DNA of 64,000 nucleotides from Aphrophora alni (taxonomy: Eukaryota > Arthropoda > Insecta > Hemiptera > Aphrophoridae): assembly GCA_963513935.1 (NCBI GenBank), contig OY740776.1:7222724-7286723 (forward strand), given 5' to 3'. The notes below the pieces were generated by a model. It saw nothing but the letters and a program-made list of their open reading frames with translations, did no database searches and was not told where the DNA came from. A program made the position numbers and the translations under genes. Below, one piece after another: positions 23,646 to 35,110 of the stretch. Each line of letters opens with the position of its first letter. Position 1 is the stretch's first letter.

Positions 23646-24590
23646 GTGAAAACAACAGAAATGAAATTAATATGATCAGTCTTCCTCTACAAATTTTTGT
23701 GGATGTTTATTTACACAAATAACTTGAGATTAAAGAAATCCTATGGTTATAAATAATATAAATAAAAGGATAAAACCTCATCTTAGAAAAATACAATTTT
23801 AAATAATCATATTTCAAACGCTGTTAACATAAAATTATTATATAACACGTCATCATAATAATTTTAATTTGTAAATATATAATGTGACATGTAATGAAAG
23901 GAATGATAATTAAAACAGCAAGAAGTGAAAAATTGTAAATGGAAGAAAGGAAAGAAGAACCGTTTAGGTGTTCCCAGACGGCATAGGGAACAATAGGAAT
24001 AAAAAAGTATTGAATGGTGTTTAAAAAAATTAGATCCAATAATTACTAATCAAATCTGATAATAAAAGGAAAAAGATTTGAATTTAAACTACCTAAAAAT
24101 TGATAAGTATGTAAATAAAATAATGTACCTCATTTGGTGAGTGACAACAAATCCAATCAATATACATCAAACCAGAATGATCAGCCTAGACTTATTTTAA
24201 ACTTCAACAATTTACAAAATAAAAATTTCCAGAAAAACCGTCGTAAACATCGATGATTTAAATTTTCAAAAAAGGTATCCATATCGTATTCATCTCATAA
24301 TCACCACGTTCACAAATTAAACATTCATTTTTTTTATAATACGAAGCATTAAGTAACGAAATAAAAGAAATATCATTTACTGTATATTGTGATATATTAA
24401 ATATTTCTTTAGGATTTCCAAAAGTATATACAAATAGTATTCTTCGAAACAAATTTCCTTGTTGCATCAAATTGATTGTTAATTTATTTACATTTTAAAC
24501 TTTTTCAACCCTTAAAACTTTAAACTATTTTATCTACAACATAGTAAAGTGTTCATAATTCTACTATTTGAATTTTAAAACGTTTATAGT
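23646..24590. other. AT-rich non-coding stretch
   Basis: No domain, RNA or element was recognised. Short open frames here have low-complexity AT-driven composition. Confidence 0.4.
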
Positions 24591-24594
24591 GGAG

Positions 24595-25229
24595 GAAATT
24601 GGGTGTTTCATGGGAACCCTGACAAACTTTGGTAAACGGTTCCATGGGTCAATACAAGAAAAAAATGTTATATAAAGATAGGTCCAAAACCTATTTGTTT
24701 CATATTTACAGCAAAAAATAGAGTTTTTTCAGTTTTGCTTGTAGTTAAGGCATTTATTGACCTCTGGATCAAAAATTAGTGATAATATTTTGATAAAACC
24801 TACATGGTTAGTTAGTGGAGAAAATTCTACAGATATATCATTAGTTTTAAGTACTAAAATGAGGACTTTTTATTTGGCAACAGCACTTTAAAGATTAAAA
24901 TTTACTAAAAAAATTAGTACTAAAAAATTATTTTCAATTTTTAAATGGCTTTCACGAGAGATCCAATGGACCATTATGGCTGCAACTTTACCAAAAGTTG
25001 TAGAATTTCATGTACAATAAAGTTATTAGTTAGATATGTTTAGTTTTACAAGTAACTTTTATTGGTGTATTAATAAACTGTAAGCTAACTCAAATTACAA
25101 ATTACCTTTTAACTGGTGTATGATGCAACATACATTATTGTTTGTATAATATAAATTCTACTAAATTTAAATAAACATTATTTATCTTACAATACTATTT
25201 ACTGGTTTATAACATAATAATAATTATAC
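24595..25229 (-). mobile_element. Probable 3' flank of transposon remnant
   Basis: Non-coding sequence directly downstream (minus strand) of the transposase tail at 25230-25507. It includes phrases typical of insect transposon ends (TTCATGGGAACCCTG, GTAGAATTTCATGTACAATA). The terminal inverted repeat was not located. Confidence 0.35.
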
Positions 25230-25507
25230 TTAGTTTAAAATGTTTTCAAATTGTCCCCCATTGTAATCTCGGCAGAGTCTGGCTCGCTTTAACAGGGAAG
25301 ATGTCGCAGCTCTTATCATTGCAGGGTTGTCTTTGATTGTTTGGGCGACATTTAATATTCTTCCTACTAACTCTACTCTTGTCTGTGGTTTGGTTTTGTA
25401 AACTTCCGTTTTCATGTGCCCCCACAAATAAAAGTCCATCGGAGTCAGGTCCGGTGACCTTGGAGGCCAATGTACTGGTCCACAGTGAGCAATTAGCTTT
25501 ATTAGCT
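25230..25507 (-). pseudogene. C-terminal fragment of IS630/Tc1-mariner-like transposase
   Basis: One minus-strand frame from a TAG near 25507 gives LIAHCGPVHWPPRSPDLTPMD followed by FYLWGHMKTEVYKTKP, the conserved third-acidic-residue region and downstream helix. It then ends with RAARLC-type and NGGQFENIL, the usual family terminus. About 90 of about 340 residues remain, with no catalytic N-terminal part. The overlapping longer frame is a shadow. Confidence 0.88.
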
Positions 25508-25519
25508 ATATACATAGTG

Positions 25520-25625
25520 TAACGATGCACTCAAACTGCATAAAAAATGCGAAGAATCCCAGTTACATCTCACTTCTTATCAATTTTTTGGACGAATTTC
25601 CCTCTACTAATAGTTGAGTTACTTT
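25520..25625. repeat. Dispersed repeat (partner at 31085-31270)
   Basis: GCACTCAAACTGCATAAAAAATG, then CAGTTACAT...CTTCTTATCAATTTTTTG and ATTTCCCTCTACTAAT recur in the same order at 31085-31270, where an extra 80 bp is present. Confidence 0.7.
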
Positions 25626-25734
25626 GTACCAACGGCTTTTACTTTAAAATAGTGTTTCATCAGCTGTGACATTGCTGATTTGTCCTAACCAATAAACATT
25701 TTTATATAGATGATTGGATTCAAAATAAAACTGA

Positions 25735-26160
25735 TATTTCCAATCAACTAATTTCACTCAGTTGAAAACAACAGAAATGAAATTAATATCCTCTACAAAT
25801 ACTCAACAAAATAACTCAAAACAAAAATAATGGAAAATATCCGAAACATGTTAATAGTATTATCAATTTGTTCAATATGATGAAAAAGTCAACATTTTCG
25901 AAGTTATATTTATGCAGTTTGTAGATTTGAGTGTTACTTTACTTAAAGACAAGGTCGGCGCAAATAAAGGATATAAAAAACAAACAGTTTTCAGCAACCT
26001 GAGTTTTTATAGATTCGATTTAAGAGCGGGGGTGGATCTTTAAGAGAGTTTGAGTTCGGGGGGGAATTTTGGTATGGGGGGGGAATGACACTTTTCCTCG
26101 ACTACTCAAATACTACAGCTGAGCCAGCCAGCTCCATGAGCGATTAAAACTATGTTATTA

Positions 26161-26200
<40 letters not shown>

Positions 26201-26925
26201 AATTAACTATGAATAATATTAAGGCAATGACTTTATTTAAAACTAGTGGTCTAGGTAACAGTGTTAGGCCAAAATAGCGGTTAACTACTTGTCACATATT
26301 TAATTAAATACGATATTTGAAGACGCACTGCCGAAAACCCTGCGCAGTTTGACCCATCCCAAAAGGGGCTAATCAGCCATTATTTAGTGGGTGAACAATT
26401 TAGGAGGTACCTGAAAAATCGGTTATCCTGTAGACTGAAGACATGCACTTCCTTCAACACATCTGGTCTCTCTTATGCACAACACCTACTCTAACCTTGA
26501 TAAGGATTTTCATCGCCGAGGGAAGGGTGTAAACTGATTTGATGCAAAACAATTCCCCTGCAATTTATCATTCAGGCAACCCGCTTGTAGAGCTGTTGTT
26601 GGAGTAGAAGTATCGCCGGGAAAATGGGAGGTGGTGAAGTTCACCACAAAGTTCCTTTTTATTATTTTGGTAGTTTGTACATTTTTGTTCTAAAAAATAA
26701 ATATTCTCAATCAAAGTAAGGGTTGAACACGATAATAAATTTGTTAAAAAATATAAAGTCTAAAAGCGTAGTGTGAAATAAATACAAATCTTAATTAAAA
26801 ATTGTTGGAAAGGAATATAAAATATAATTAACCCGATACTTGCAAAAGAAAAATAATAAATGTGTTTTTAATAATAAAATATATATGAAATAATAACCCC
26901 AAGGTCATTTACTTTATAAAATTTC
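25735..26925. other. Non-coding; small AT microsatellite
   Basis: Contains (AT)n at about 26166-26195 and G-rich patches near 26020-26090. GACGCACTGCCGAAAACCCTG and following text (26310-26400) look like part of an older dispersed element. No gene was seen. Confidence 0.4.
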
Positions 26926-26929
26926 ATTT

Positions 26930-27150
26930 TGTTGAGATTGGATCCTTTCAGCCGTGAAAATGAACCCCTCTCCACTGAATAGGCGCGTAGTAAATAATTA
27001 AAAACACAGGGACTTGTCTTTAACACTCTCTGCGAGAGACAATTTGTGAAGCTAAAAGAAGAGTTTTTAATTCTTAACGTAAGAAAACTGTTGAACGTGT
27101 AAATATATAAAAACAAGTTATGGGGGGCCATCATGGTACTTACCCTGCCC
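26930..27150. repeat. Dispersed repeat (partner at 60490-60610)
   Basis: CCTTTCAGCCGTGAAAATG, GCGCGTAGTAAATAATTAAAA and GGGACTTGT...TTAACAC match 60500-60600 in order. Its right end, CATCATGGTACTTACCC, also recurs at 32322-32345 (GTCATTATGGTACTTACCC). Confidence 0.65.
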
Positions 27151-27342
27151 CATCATAAAATGCAAACAGATCTTCTAAATGTAATGAATCAAAGTTGTTT
27201 TTGGAGCCTTGTAGAAAATATTAAATATTGGTAGATCAAGGAGTCTTATACAGTAGAGTAAAAATGAAGTTGTTTCACAGGTTTTCTGAACATTGTAATT
27301 GATGTATATCAGTATTTTCTTAACGTCAGCTAGCCTCATAGA

Positions 27343-27560
27343 TACAGGGTGTCTATAAAGTCCTGGACTGATTATAAGGGTGTGTATGGAATGAAAAAAA
27401 TATTGTTTTAATAGAAAAGTATACAAATAAAGTTACAAAATTCAGTACACTTTCATGTAACATCTCTTCTGTGTTGTTGATAATACATCGATAAATTCTT
27501 TTCTTCAATGTGTCCATATCACAATTTCTTTTATACAGCCCCACAAAAAAGTCCAAAGTG
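27343..27560 (-). pseudogene. Transposase C-terminus with transposon end
   Basis: The minus strand encodes MDFFVGLYKRNCDMDTLKKR, a diverged version of the family segment LDFFLWG..K..VY...P.T...LK.RI, soon running into stops. The block ends at ACAGGGTGTCTATAAAGTCC, a terminal inverted repeat of the type found on insect IS630-like transposons. Only the last quarter of the element is left. Confidence 0.7.
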
Positions 27561-27998
27561 TGAGAGGGGAGGCTAAGTCCATAATTGAGATATTCAACAA
27601 AAAAACTTCCACCATTTTGAAAATATAAGAAATAATGTCTTAGTGGTGGACTTGTAAAACGTAACAGAAAATGCGTGTACCAAATTTGAACTCAATATCC
27701 ATTTCCAAATTTATGATTTTTAACAACAAAAATGGTGGGAGTTTCATTTCCTTGTGGTTTAAAAGGGAAAACCTTGGTTATCAAAGCTTTATGAAAACGG
27801 AAGAAAAGAACTTAAAGACCTCTGGAATTGGAAAGTCTAATAGCTTTAGTGTTGGAAAAGAACAAGAGTTGATCAAGAGAGATTTGTTAGGAAAGACGAA
27901 AGAGAGAGATTTTATCCAAGACCACATGAAAAAGACCACATCTAGTTATGTGGAATAGCAAGCCCGTACTTACTATAATGAACTCCTGAGGAAACTAG
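27561..27998. other. Non-coding, nothing recognised
   Basis: A 95-codon + strand frame (27671-27958) has no recognised domain. It is rich in Lys, Ser and Asn and could be a remnant of an element or an exon, but lacks supporting splice context. Confidence 0.35.
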
Positions 27999-28203
27999 AT
28001 TAGGTTATGTTATGTTATGTTATGTTAGGTTAGGTTAGGTTTTGTTATGTTAGTTAAGGTTAGGTTAGGTTATGTTATGTTAGGTTAGGTTAGGTTAGGT
28101 TAGGTTATGTTATGTTATGTTAGGTTAGGTTAGGTTATGTTATATTAGGTTAGGTTGGGTTAGGTTATGTTATATTAGGTTAGGTTAGGTTAGGTTAGGT
28201 TAG
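27999..28203 (+). repeat. Interstitial (TTAGG)n tract 1
   Basis: About 200 bp of the insect telomere pentamer TTAGG with many TTATG variants. Confidence 0.95.
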
Positions 28204-28284
28204 TACATATGAATACGTTTGTCAAGTTAGTGAATGTATCATCACTCGATTGTTTTATTAGATCTGGCTAGGTGACTTTATATA

Positions 28285-28640
28285 CAGGGTGTCCAAAAAG
28301 TATCAGAACGGTTTTATATTTTTTGAACTATTACAGATTAAGCAATAAAACTTAGCACTAACATCTATATTTTGAAGCAATTATCAATTTTTATCACCTT
28401 ATAAGGACGCCCTGCAGTGAGTAAAAAGAAAATCTTAAATGAGAACTGATTACATAGGTCGAGTTTTACATCATATTAAAGGTCTCTGTTAGGAGAATAC
28501 AACGCCGCAAATCCGACTTCAAAAGGTTCACCCTATACAAAATGGCGGCGGTTTAAAGTTACAATATTATAGGATTTACACTATTGACCGAAGGTACTTG
28601 GTAGAACTCCATTTATGAAAAAAAAAAAAAAAAAAAAAAA
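28285..28640. mobile_element. Transposon end with ACAGGGTGTCC terminus
   Basis: TATACAGGGTGTCCAAAAAG opens a block whose text (ACATCATATTAAAGG, CCCTATACAAAATGGCGGCG) is typical of 5' ends of insect IS630-like elements. It ends in poly-A (28617-28640). No coding part was seen. Confidence 0.45.
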
Positions 28641-28760
28641 CACAATTAGTAAATTAAGCTGCTTTGTAAATGCCGTTGCTGGCGAAACCATGGTTGGCAA
28701 GACTCAATAAAATTGTAGAATTTACTAAATATTGTGTTTTGTTTTTTCGTTACAATATTA
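28640..28760 (+). repeat. CTGGCGAAACC repeat, copy 1 (hammerhead-like)
   Basis: Shares CTGGCGAAACCATGG, AGAC and AATAAA...TAGAATTTAC with 37333-37420. Around 28660-28699 the order is stem I UGCU/GGCA, a heptad UUGUAAA, stem II GCC/GGC, GAA and palindromic ACCAUGGU, the same plan as the other hammerhead families. The core residue A6 is U, so activity is doubtful. Confidence 0.5.
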
Positions 28761-29155
28761 GACTAGTTAGCAATATAAATCTTAGCAATCTTGAATAAAA
28801 TTACATAAATATCTTTATTTGGGCACGTTCTAAAATAGTCTTGCGGACCGTTTTTCACCAGATGATGTGGGGTCCGTAATTCATTTTACCAACTTCATTG
28901 TACAGTATCCTCAAGGTAGGAATGTGTCTGGGGTGGAGAGGAAAAGAGGGGCCCTGACATTTTGTTGCGTTTACTTTCAGCGGTACAACCCCAATAAAAA
29001 AATATAGACATCAAATTATTCTGTATACCCTACTTACCCTACTTTCGTTTCTTTTATAGTTTTAAAATAATAATAAAACGTTTACAAAAGTCTGTCACGA
29101 AGTTGTAACTTTAGGAATTAAATGTAGCTAAGCAGTAATTTGTGTACCTAGTTTT
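28761..29155. other. Non-coding, nothing recognised
   Basis: AT-rich with a G-rich patch near 28930-28960. No gene was seen. Confidence 0.4.
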
Positions 29156-29500
29156 GTTGGAATGGGTTGTACCGTCAAGTCAGGCTAGGGCACGACCCAT
29201 ACACCAGACACAATCCTAGTCTGAGTAAAACCCCGACAATCTACGGGTAGCCACCACTTAATATTAGGGATTTTTAATTCAGGGTTTACTCCCCTAGAAT
29301 TCAGTCTGGACTAATTGTCCAATGCAGGGCCACCTCGAGCAGGATGCAGTTCTTCACTGCACTGGGACGCATCTTATTGGTGCGACTCACTCCTTCGGTC
29401 TTGAGTACGGTTATATCGTACCCCTGAGATTGGGAGAATGACCAGACGTTCAACTGAGTGATCATCTCCCCAGCCTCTCGACCCCGATATACAGAGATAC
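29156..29500. other. GC-rich unidentified block
   Basis: A discrete region of higher GC (GGCACGACCCATACACC, CAATGCAGGGCCACCTCG, CTGAGATTGGGAGAATGACC). No protein domain or RNA fold was recognised. It may be an untranslated segment of a retroelement. Confidence 0.35.
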
Positions 29501-29869
29501 TTTACAAGTGTTTTCTTAGGACTAAAATAATGAACAAAGTAGATATAGGTTCTGAAATGCTTCGTTAATAAATTATCCCCCATTTTGTATTATATCAAGT
29601 TCAAATTTAGCAAGTATTTATTACGTAACTTTTTACAAATATACTGAAAATAAAAAACTATATTTTTGTAGTTTCAAAAGGGCGGGCGTTAACAATTTTA
29701 ACGTTTTATAACTTGAAAACCGTTAACTTTATAAAAACATTACAAGAGAGAAAATATTTTTATATTTTACTTAGCTCAAAGGCTAACAGTTATCGACAAA
29801 AAAACAGAAAACGTTATTTCTTGGTAATTGTCTACAACAACCAAAATAAACTTAAACCAAAATTTGTTT

Positions 29870-30040
29870 TCAAAAAAAAATCTTCTTCTTCTTCTTCTTC
29901 TTCCAATGGCACCTTCTGGCTCACGCCATCTTGGTTCTTGCCTCCCAATAAAGTCCGGGAAAGTCCCTTCGTCCTTGCTTCTCTCCGTCCAGACCCCTGC
30001 AGACCAGTAGATGATCCTTGTCCATAACATACATGGAGTC
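29870..30040. other. GC-richer patch with (CTT)n
   Basis: A short (TTC)n run followed by GC-rich sequence that gives overlapping open frames on both strands (to 116 codons on the minus strand). The frames rely on the triplet run and show no recognisable domain. Its closeness to the exon at 30345 makes it intronic. Confidence 0.4.
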
Positions 30041-30344
30041 CAATTCTTGTGAGCAAACTGTGCAAAAAAAATACTACAAACAGTTTTATATTGTACAGAA
30101 TTTAACTTGAAGACAACGACCAACAAATTAGGTTTTCTGTTTTTGTAGATAACTTGGTTATCTTTTAAACTGAATAAAAAATAAAATCAATATTTGTTTC
30201 TCGTGAAACGTGGTACCATTTTGAAACTATATATTTTTATTCTTGTTACGATTAAATTTTAAAATAATAATATTAAAAAAACAAACCGATGAAATGTCAG
30301 TAATTATCTTGTTGAAGATTTAATACAAATGTTATTACTTACAG

Positions 30345-30432
30345 GTCTTAGTGAGGTGCAGACGCAGATGGTGGCCGGAGTAATGACAGTCATTCCTCTT
30401 GCTTTCATAGTGGTAGCGCTGTTTGGTATCAG
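30345..30432 (+). CDS. Exon: transmembrane helix of the membrane protein
   Basis: 88-nt exon with clear splice sites (TTATTACTTACAG| and ATCAG|GTAAGC). Joined to the phase-1 end of 9059-9171 it reads LSEVQTQM followed by the hydrophobic run VAGVMTVIPLAFIVVALFGI, one membrane-spanning helix. The exon ends phase 2 and the split codon becomes Arg with 62418-62529, giving the helix a basic inner flank. The long flanking introns (about 21 kb and 32 kb) are filled with repeats. Confidence 0.85.
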
Positions 30433-31080
30433 GTAAGCAATTGTCGTTGTCTTGATGATGTTAGTTTATCATTTCTGTCTCACAGCTTAAGGTCACTCAA
30501 GAGATATTGCAAGAATTTATGAAACAATGTCTCACTGAATGTTTTGGTGAGATGAAGAATGTCGGAGTGTACTTAATCTAATACAAAACACAATCCCGAA
30601 ACTCTCTGATTCACTCTCGGAACAATATTGGTAATAAAATATTTCAGGAGTTTGTATATTTACGAAGGAATTAAAATACCGAAAGAGTAGAGTCTACTCG
30701 CTACGCTCATATCAGCGCTGTGTCTACGAGCGATCTTGTAACTTACGAGTATCACATTTTGAGTTATCAGTATTCTAAACTACATTTTTTTCAATGACTT
30801 GATTATTTGCCATTGAGAAATATTGACTTGGTGCCATTACATGCAGAATTGATATCTGAAAATTGTTCATTTTTATTTACAATCGTTGACGGGTATGGCC
30901 ATAGTCACTATACAAATAAAAAAGTAATAAAACAATAGTATATTTCATTTCTAGTAACAAAAGTGACATTGAGATCATGTTTTTAATGAAATTAAATCTA
31001 ACAAATATTAGATCTTTATGAACTATCGAGTATTTTTTTTTTTTTTTTTCTACGACCCATAGAGCCGGAGATATTTAAAA
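30433..31080. other. Intronic non-coding sequence
   Basis: No gene or element was recognised. Confidence 0.45.
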
Positions 31081-31084
31081 AACA

Positions 31085-31275
31085 GTGTAGCCATGCACTC
31101 AAAATGCATAAAAAATACACTTTTCAAAAAACTCCAGTCCAAGTTTGCTATTTTTTTCGGTTTCCCGCTCAGTTGCATGTACAAAAAAGAAAAAACAACA
31201 AACGTTAATTCAACTTTCCAGTTACATTACTTCTCATCAATTTTTTGAACTAATTTCCCTCTACTAATGAGGCCA
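31085..31275. repeat. Dispersed repeat (partner at 25520-25625)
   Basis: Ordered matches to 25520-25625 (GCACTCAAAATGCATAAAAAATA, CTTCTCATCAATTTTTTGAA, ATTTCCCTCTACTAATGAGG). Confidence 0.65.
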
Positions 31276-31363
31276 TGAAGCGTTAACATCAATCAAGAAA
31301 TGGAATTTTATAATTGTACATTTTTCGGACATTTGCCATCATTTGTGTGTTAAAAATACAAAA

Positions 31364-31405
31364 CACGACGTTTCGGGAATAAGAATCAATTCCCGTTATC
31401 AAGTG
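31364..31405 (-). ncRNA. Hammerhead-like ribozyme, U3-A8 family (left arm)
   Basis: Same fold as 31535-31576 on the opposite strand: stem I CAC/GUG, heptad UUGAUAA, unpaired C, six-pair stem II GGGAAU/AUUCCC, GAA, helix III ACGU and cleavage C. Confidence 0.55.
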
Positions 31406-31534
31406 ACTAAAAACTAAGAAACATGAAACTAGAAACTAAGCCTAGTGAAAAGTAAAATTAAATAGAATACCACCAACCTTAATATCTAAGCATGCATCTC
31501 AGAGCTGAAATTTGAGAAGTCTCTAGTTTTTAGT

Positions 31535-31576
31535 CACTTGATAACGGGAATTGATTCATATTCCCGAAACGTCGTG
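31535..31576 (+). ncRNA. Hammerhead-like ribozyme, U3-A8 family (right arm)
   Basis: Stem I CAC/GUG, heptad UUGAUAA in place of CUGANGA, one unpaired C, stem II GGGAAU/AUUCCC with an 8-nt loop, GAA, self-complementary ACGU as helix III, and C before the 3' stem I strand. Relative to the canonical core, C3 is U and G8 is A; these two bases pair in the active hammerhead, so the change is compensatory. Related copies are at 58939-58980 (same U3-A8, N7 = A), 45356-45397 and 4014-4056 (both damaged). Confidence 0.55.
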
Positions 31577-31984
31577 TTTTGTATTTTTAACACACAAATG
31601 ATGGCAAATGTCCGAAAAATGTACAATAATAAAAATGAACTTCCATCATTAACAAATAACTTCAAACAGAGAAAAAGAAGAATAAATGTAAGTCGAAATT
31701 TTGCAACTACAAAACGTCTTGTACTTTGTAAATAAAAACCATACTTTACGGATCAAGATCTGTCCTGGAGATTAATGGATAAAATTTAAACGTCTATCGT
31801 TTATAGAGTCCATGATATATGTCCAATACGACTGTCGAGAAACTGTTTAATTTGTTCAAGAAATGAAAACATGTCGGCAAGATGCCAGACATAGTAGACA
31901 AGAATGCGACAGCTTTCCAGAGAGATTATTCAATATGCAGTACAAGCAGACACATGTTATTGTGAAATGTAGACACGATGTCCA

Positions 31985-32226
31985 AGGTTAGGTTAGGTTA
32001 GGTTGGGTTAGGTTAGGTTAGGTAAGGTTAGGTTAGGTTAGGTTAGGTTAGGTTAGGTTAGGTTGGGTTAGGTTAGGTTAGGTAAGGTTAGGTTAGGTTA
32101 GGTTAGGTTAGGTTAGGTTAGGTTAGGTTAGGTTGGGTTAGGTTAGGTTAGGTTAGGTTAGGTTGGGTTAGGTTAGGTTAGGTGAGGTTAGGTTAGGTTA
32201 AGTTAGGTTAGGTTAGGTTAGGTTAG
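31985..32226 (+). repeat. Interstitial (TTAGG)n tract 2
   Basis: About 240 bp, mostly perfect TTAGG with a few TTGGG and TAAGG variants. Confidence 0.97.
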
Positions 32227-32499
32227 ACACTTTGTCATGTGTACAAAGTATAGATTTTTAGTTTCTCATCGTTATGGCAAAAACCTCTCAGTAATCATTG
32301 TCTTATAAAAAAAATTAATGGCGTCATTATGGTACTTACCCAGTCCGATCATACACGGTGATTTTGTGCCTTAAAGGAAATGTTAAATTGTTTATTTAAA
32401 CGCAGTTGTTACACAGGAATAAATAGTGTTTGTCTACACATTGTATTAAAAACGTTTCGCTTTGTTCCTGTATGTCTTGGTCCTAACGGGTCTCAAAGC

Positions 32500-32960
32500 T
32501 AAACTTTTTTGAAGAAGCTCACCGCTGAGCCCTCTGGTGGGGGGGGGTTGAAAGGTGGGAAAACTGTTTTTTTTTTTTTTTAATATCTGAAAATTACGCA
32601 AGATATCGAAAAAAGTTGTAGCTGACTACAATTTACAAAATAGTAATTTTTTCGTCTGACGCACTGGTACAGAGTGATATGAGCGCTCAAAGTTGAGACC
32701 TTTTTGCAAATTTTCGTATAAGGCATTTATACAACAAAAAACTTGCATTTTTGAGTTTATGCCGATGTTTGTATAGTAAAAAGCGTTAAATACGAGTATG
32801 TACATGTAATACCAAGTATTTGGATATAAATTATTTTCGCACGTACATATTTATGTACAACACATTACAACTACAAAAACGTGCATTTAGACATTTTGCA
32901 CATTTACTGAATAATCCATGCGTATTTGAACATACTACAGTCATTATTTGAGAATCCCTA
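32500..32960. repeat. Single copy of the 62.7-63.5 kb repeat family
   Basis: AAAGTTGTAGCTGACTA, CGTCTGACGCACTGGTACAG, TGAGCGCTCAAAGTTGAGACC and CTACAAAAACGTGCATTT match the left arm at 62735-62990 in order, and its 5' part (CTCACCGCTGAGCCC...) matches the outer end near 63455. Confidence 0.75.
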
Positions 32961-33825
32961 CACCTCCTTTGGAAAATCACATAATCTTAGATGGATAGGT
33001 CGCAGAGGGGAAATTTGCTTTCTATGTCACCAGTTCACACAACTTGATTATTTAATTGGGTTTAAAAAAATAGATTTATGAGACTAAATCTAGTGACATA
33101 AGCGAATTTACAGGGAAAGCTTTTTAAACATGTATTGCAAAAAACCATAGTTTTACAAACAAAAAAATAATTACTTCGAAAAGTAAAGTAATTATTTTTT
33201 TGATCATCCGAAAATTATTTTTACACCTTATGTTTATAGACTTTCAATTGATATTGATTAATGAAATTCGTTAAAAGTTATGTTATTAGACGAATTAAGT
33301 TAAAGTAAAATTTGGTTCTAATAATTTAGATTTAGAAGTATGTAAGTTTACCTTTTGCCTTTTAGAACACCCTGTATCGGGTACGTAATTTCCAATACAT
33401 CTTGGCTTGCTTTACATCACAATAACCAAATCATTATTCAAACAACCATGCAGAGAACGTATTTGTATTTACAAAATTGTAAATTTTAAAACGTCAAAAC
33501 TCGATTGATATTAAAGATAAATTAAAAAATTCTTTAAATTGAATTAAAATTGTAAATATAATAAAACTATTACATTTAAAAGAGTTAAGAAAGACATGTT
33601 TTGTTAATTTTTGGAACACTCTGTATAACTTGCTAAACTTTTGTACCAATCTGTAGATAACCCATGTTAAGAGCTTTAAACTGAGAGGTCGAACATATTA
33701 ACAAATGATTCAAAAATGCTTGACTTAGTGTCGTAATGTTTTTATTATAGTTTTATTTTGTTTGTGCATTAAATGTGATACTAATAGTGTTAATAAGACA
33801 AGTGTAAATACGAGAAAAGTGTTTT
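32961..33825. other. Non-coding with transposon-like ends
   Basis: AGAACACCCTGTATCGGG (33363) and TGGAACACTCTGTATAAC (33612) look like right ends of ACAGGGTGT-type transposons. No coding part was seen. Confidence 0.35.
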
Positions 33826-33833
33826 TACAATAT

Positions 33834-33880
33834 TAGTTCTGATGATGCCTGAAATGAATAGGTGAAACAGCTGTAAACAG
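33834..33880 (+). ncRNA. Hammerhead-like ribozyme, canonical core
   Basis: Exact CUGAUGA core, one unpaired U, stem II GCCU/AGGU with a 9-nt loop, GAA, self-complementary helix III ACAGCUGU, A at the cleavage position, and a short stem I (GUU/AAC, then a mismatch). The core is intact, but stem I is weak as drawn. Confidence 0.5.
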
Positions 33881-34269
33881 TGAAAACGTCTAAAAATGGA
33901 TTGCTAAGGCAAGTTAAATAAGATTGTATTATATATACAATAGCAATCGGATATGGCTACAAATATAACATATTAGGCTGTTTACATATTTTTTTACACA
34001 CACTGTATATAACTGACATTTTGGTGACGTTTAGTTTTCGTTGGTTCTTTTAAATTAGAGGATGGGTGAGTGAGAAATTTTGTGCACTTAATACAAATTG
34101 ATTCAAGTGGAATAAATAAAAGAAAATTTCCAAGGAGCACAAGTCCGGAAACATGCGCTTGACGTCTGTCCGACAGTGTATTTCATTCAAATAAAAACAA
34201 TAAAATTGAGAGAATTAAGATGAAAAGTCTACTTTCTCCTTTTCTCTTTGTTGTTTAAAGGGGAAAAAT

Positions 34270-34980
34270 CACTTTTGTCTACAGTTGTTGACAAAGTGGC
34301 ATTTTGTTCATTTAAATTAGTTTGCAAAACAGCTGATTTCTCAACAGTTTCACTTTGCCCACTACTTTGCTCACTCCGAATGGCAACCGAACAAAACGAA
34401 ATTTAGGCTAAGTTTATTTGAATTGATTTATCATATACAGGAAATGTCCCGTATGTATGTTAGATTAATTACTACATGTAAAATAACATAAATAAACAAC
34501 AAAACAACGTTTTAAAGTTGAAAAAGGAAGTAATTATTCATAGAGATGATTGACAGTGTATGTACACGGAGCCTGAGGTTATTTATGAATATTACAAATA
34601 ACTTAGGTGTATTGTTATTTGGAAACGGGATTGCCAACTTCAAAACTCGGCAAACGAAAAATATTCTCCGTGTACATACACTGTCAATCATCATCATGAA
34701 TAATTACTTCCTTTTTCAACTTTAAAACGTTGTTTTGTTGTTTATTTATGTTATTTTACATGTAAGAATTAATCTAACCTACATACGGGACATTTCCTGT
34801 ATATTATAAATCAATTCAAATAAACTTAACCTAAATTTCGTTTTGTTCGGTTGCCATTCGGAGTGGGCAAAGTAGTGTGCAAAGTAGTGGGCAAAGTGAA
34901 ACTGTTGAGAAATCAGCTGTTTTGCAAACTAATTAAAATGAACAAAATGCCACTTTTTTAACAACTGTAGACAAAGTATA
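34270..34980. mobile_element. Foldback element with about 300-bp arms
   Basis: Left arm about 34270-34575 and right arm about 34668-34980 are inverted copies across GTCTACAGTTGTTGACAAAG / CAACTGTAGACAAAG, CAGCTGATTTCTCAACAG, GGTTGCCATTCGGAG and TGATTGACAGTGTATGTACA. The roughly 90-bp spacer is unique. The right flank (34990-35110) repeats GTGAGCAAAG and CTCACTAGTTGCACAAATAA, which recurs inverted at 59310-59340, linking it to the 59.3-60.1 kb element. Confidence 0.85.
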
Positions 34981-34989
34981 ATGTGCAAT

Positions 34990-35110
34990 TCGTGAGCAAA
35001 GTGTCGTTTTTAAAATCGATAAAATTGACGCACTCGTCAAGCCTCGTGCGTCAACATTTTTCTCTCGTTTAAAAAAGTGCCGCCTTTGCTCACTAGTTGC
35101 ACAAATAACT
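34990..35110. repeat. Hairpin-bearing repeat linked to 59.3 kb element
   Basis: Contains GACGCACTCG...CGTGCGTC, a short hairpin, and GCTCACTAGTTGCACAAATAACTATTAA, the complement of 59308-59338. Confidence 0.6.

Larger units (their letters stand above)
31313..31632. mobile_element. Foldback element with hammerhead-like fold in both arms
   Basis: Inverted arms of about 105-110 bp (31313-31421 and 31524-31632) begin ATTGTACATTTTTCGGACAT and include ATTTGTGTGTTAAAAATAC and the ACGTCG fold. The spacer, about 100 bp, contains TTAGATATTAAG...TGCATGCTTAG-type sequence also found at 45255-45275. One arm plus right flank recurs at 45330-45505. The arms are nearly identical, so it is relatively young. 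Confidence 0.85.

Noticed and set aside
23145..25670. CUGAUGAAAC strings (minus strand, near 23150 and 25655) as hammerhead cores
   Set aside because: Core and GAAAC halves overlap with no room for stem II. The strings belong to the start of the roughly 60-bp repeat.
29776..30126. 116-codon minus-strand open frame
   Set aside because: It depends on a CTT triplet run, overlaps open frames on the other strand and has no recognisable domain.
27999..32226. Chromosome end
   Set aside because: The TTAGG tracts are short, degenerate and flanked on both sides by unique and exon-containing DNA.
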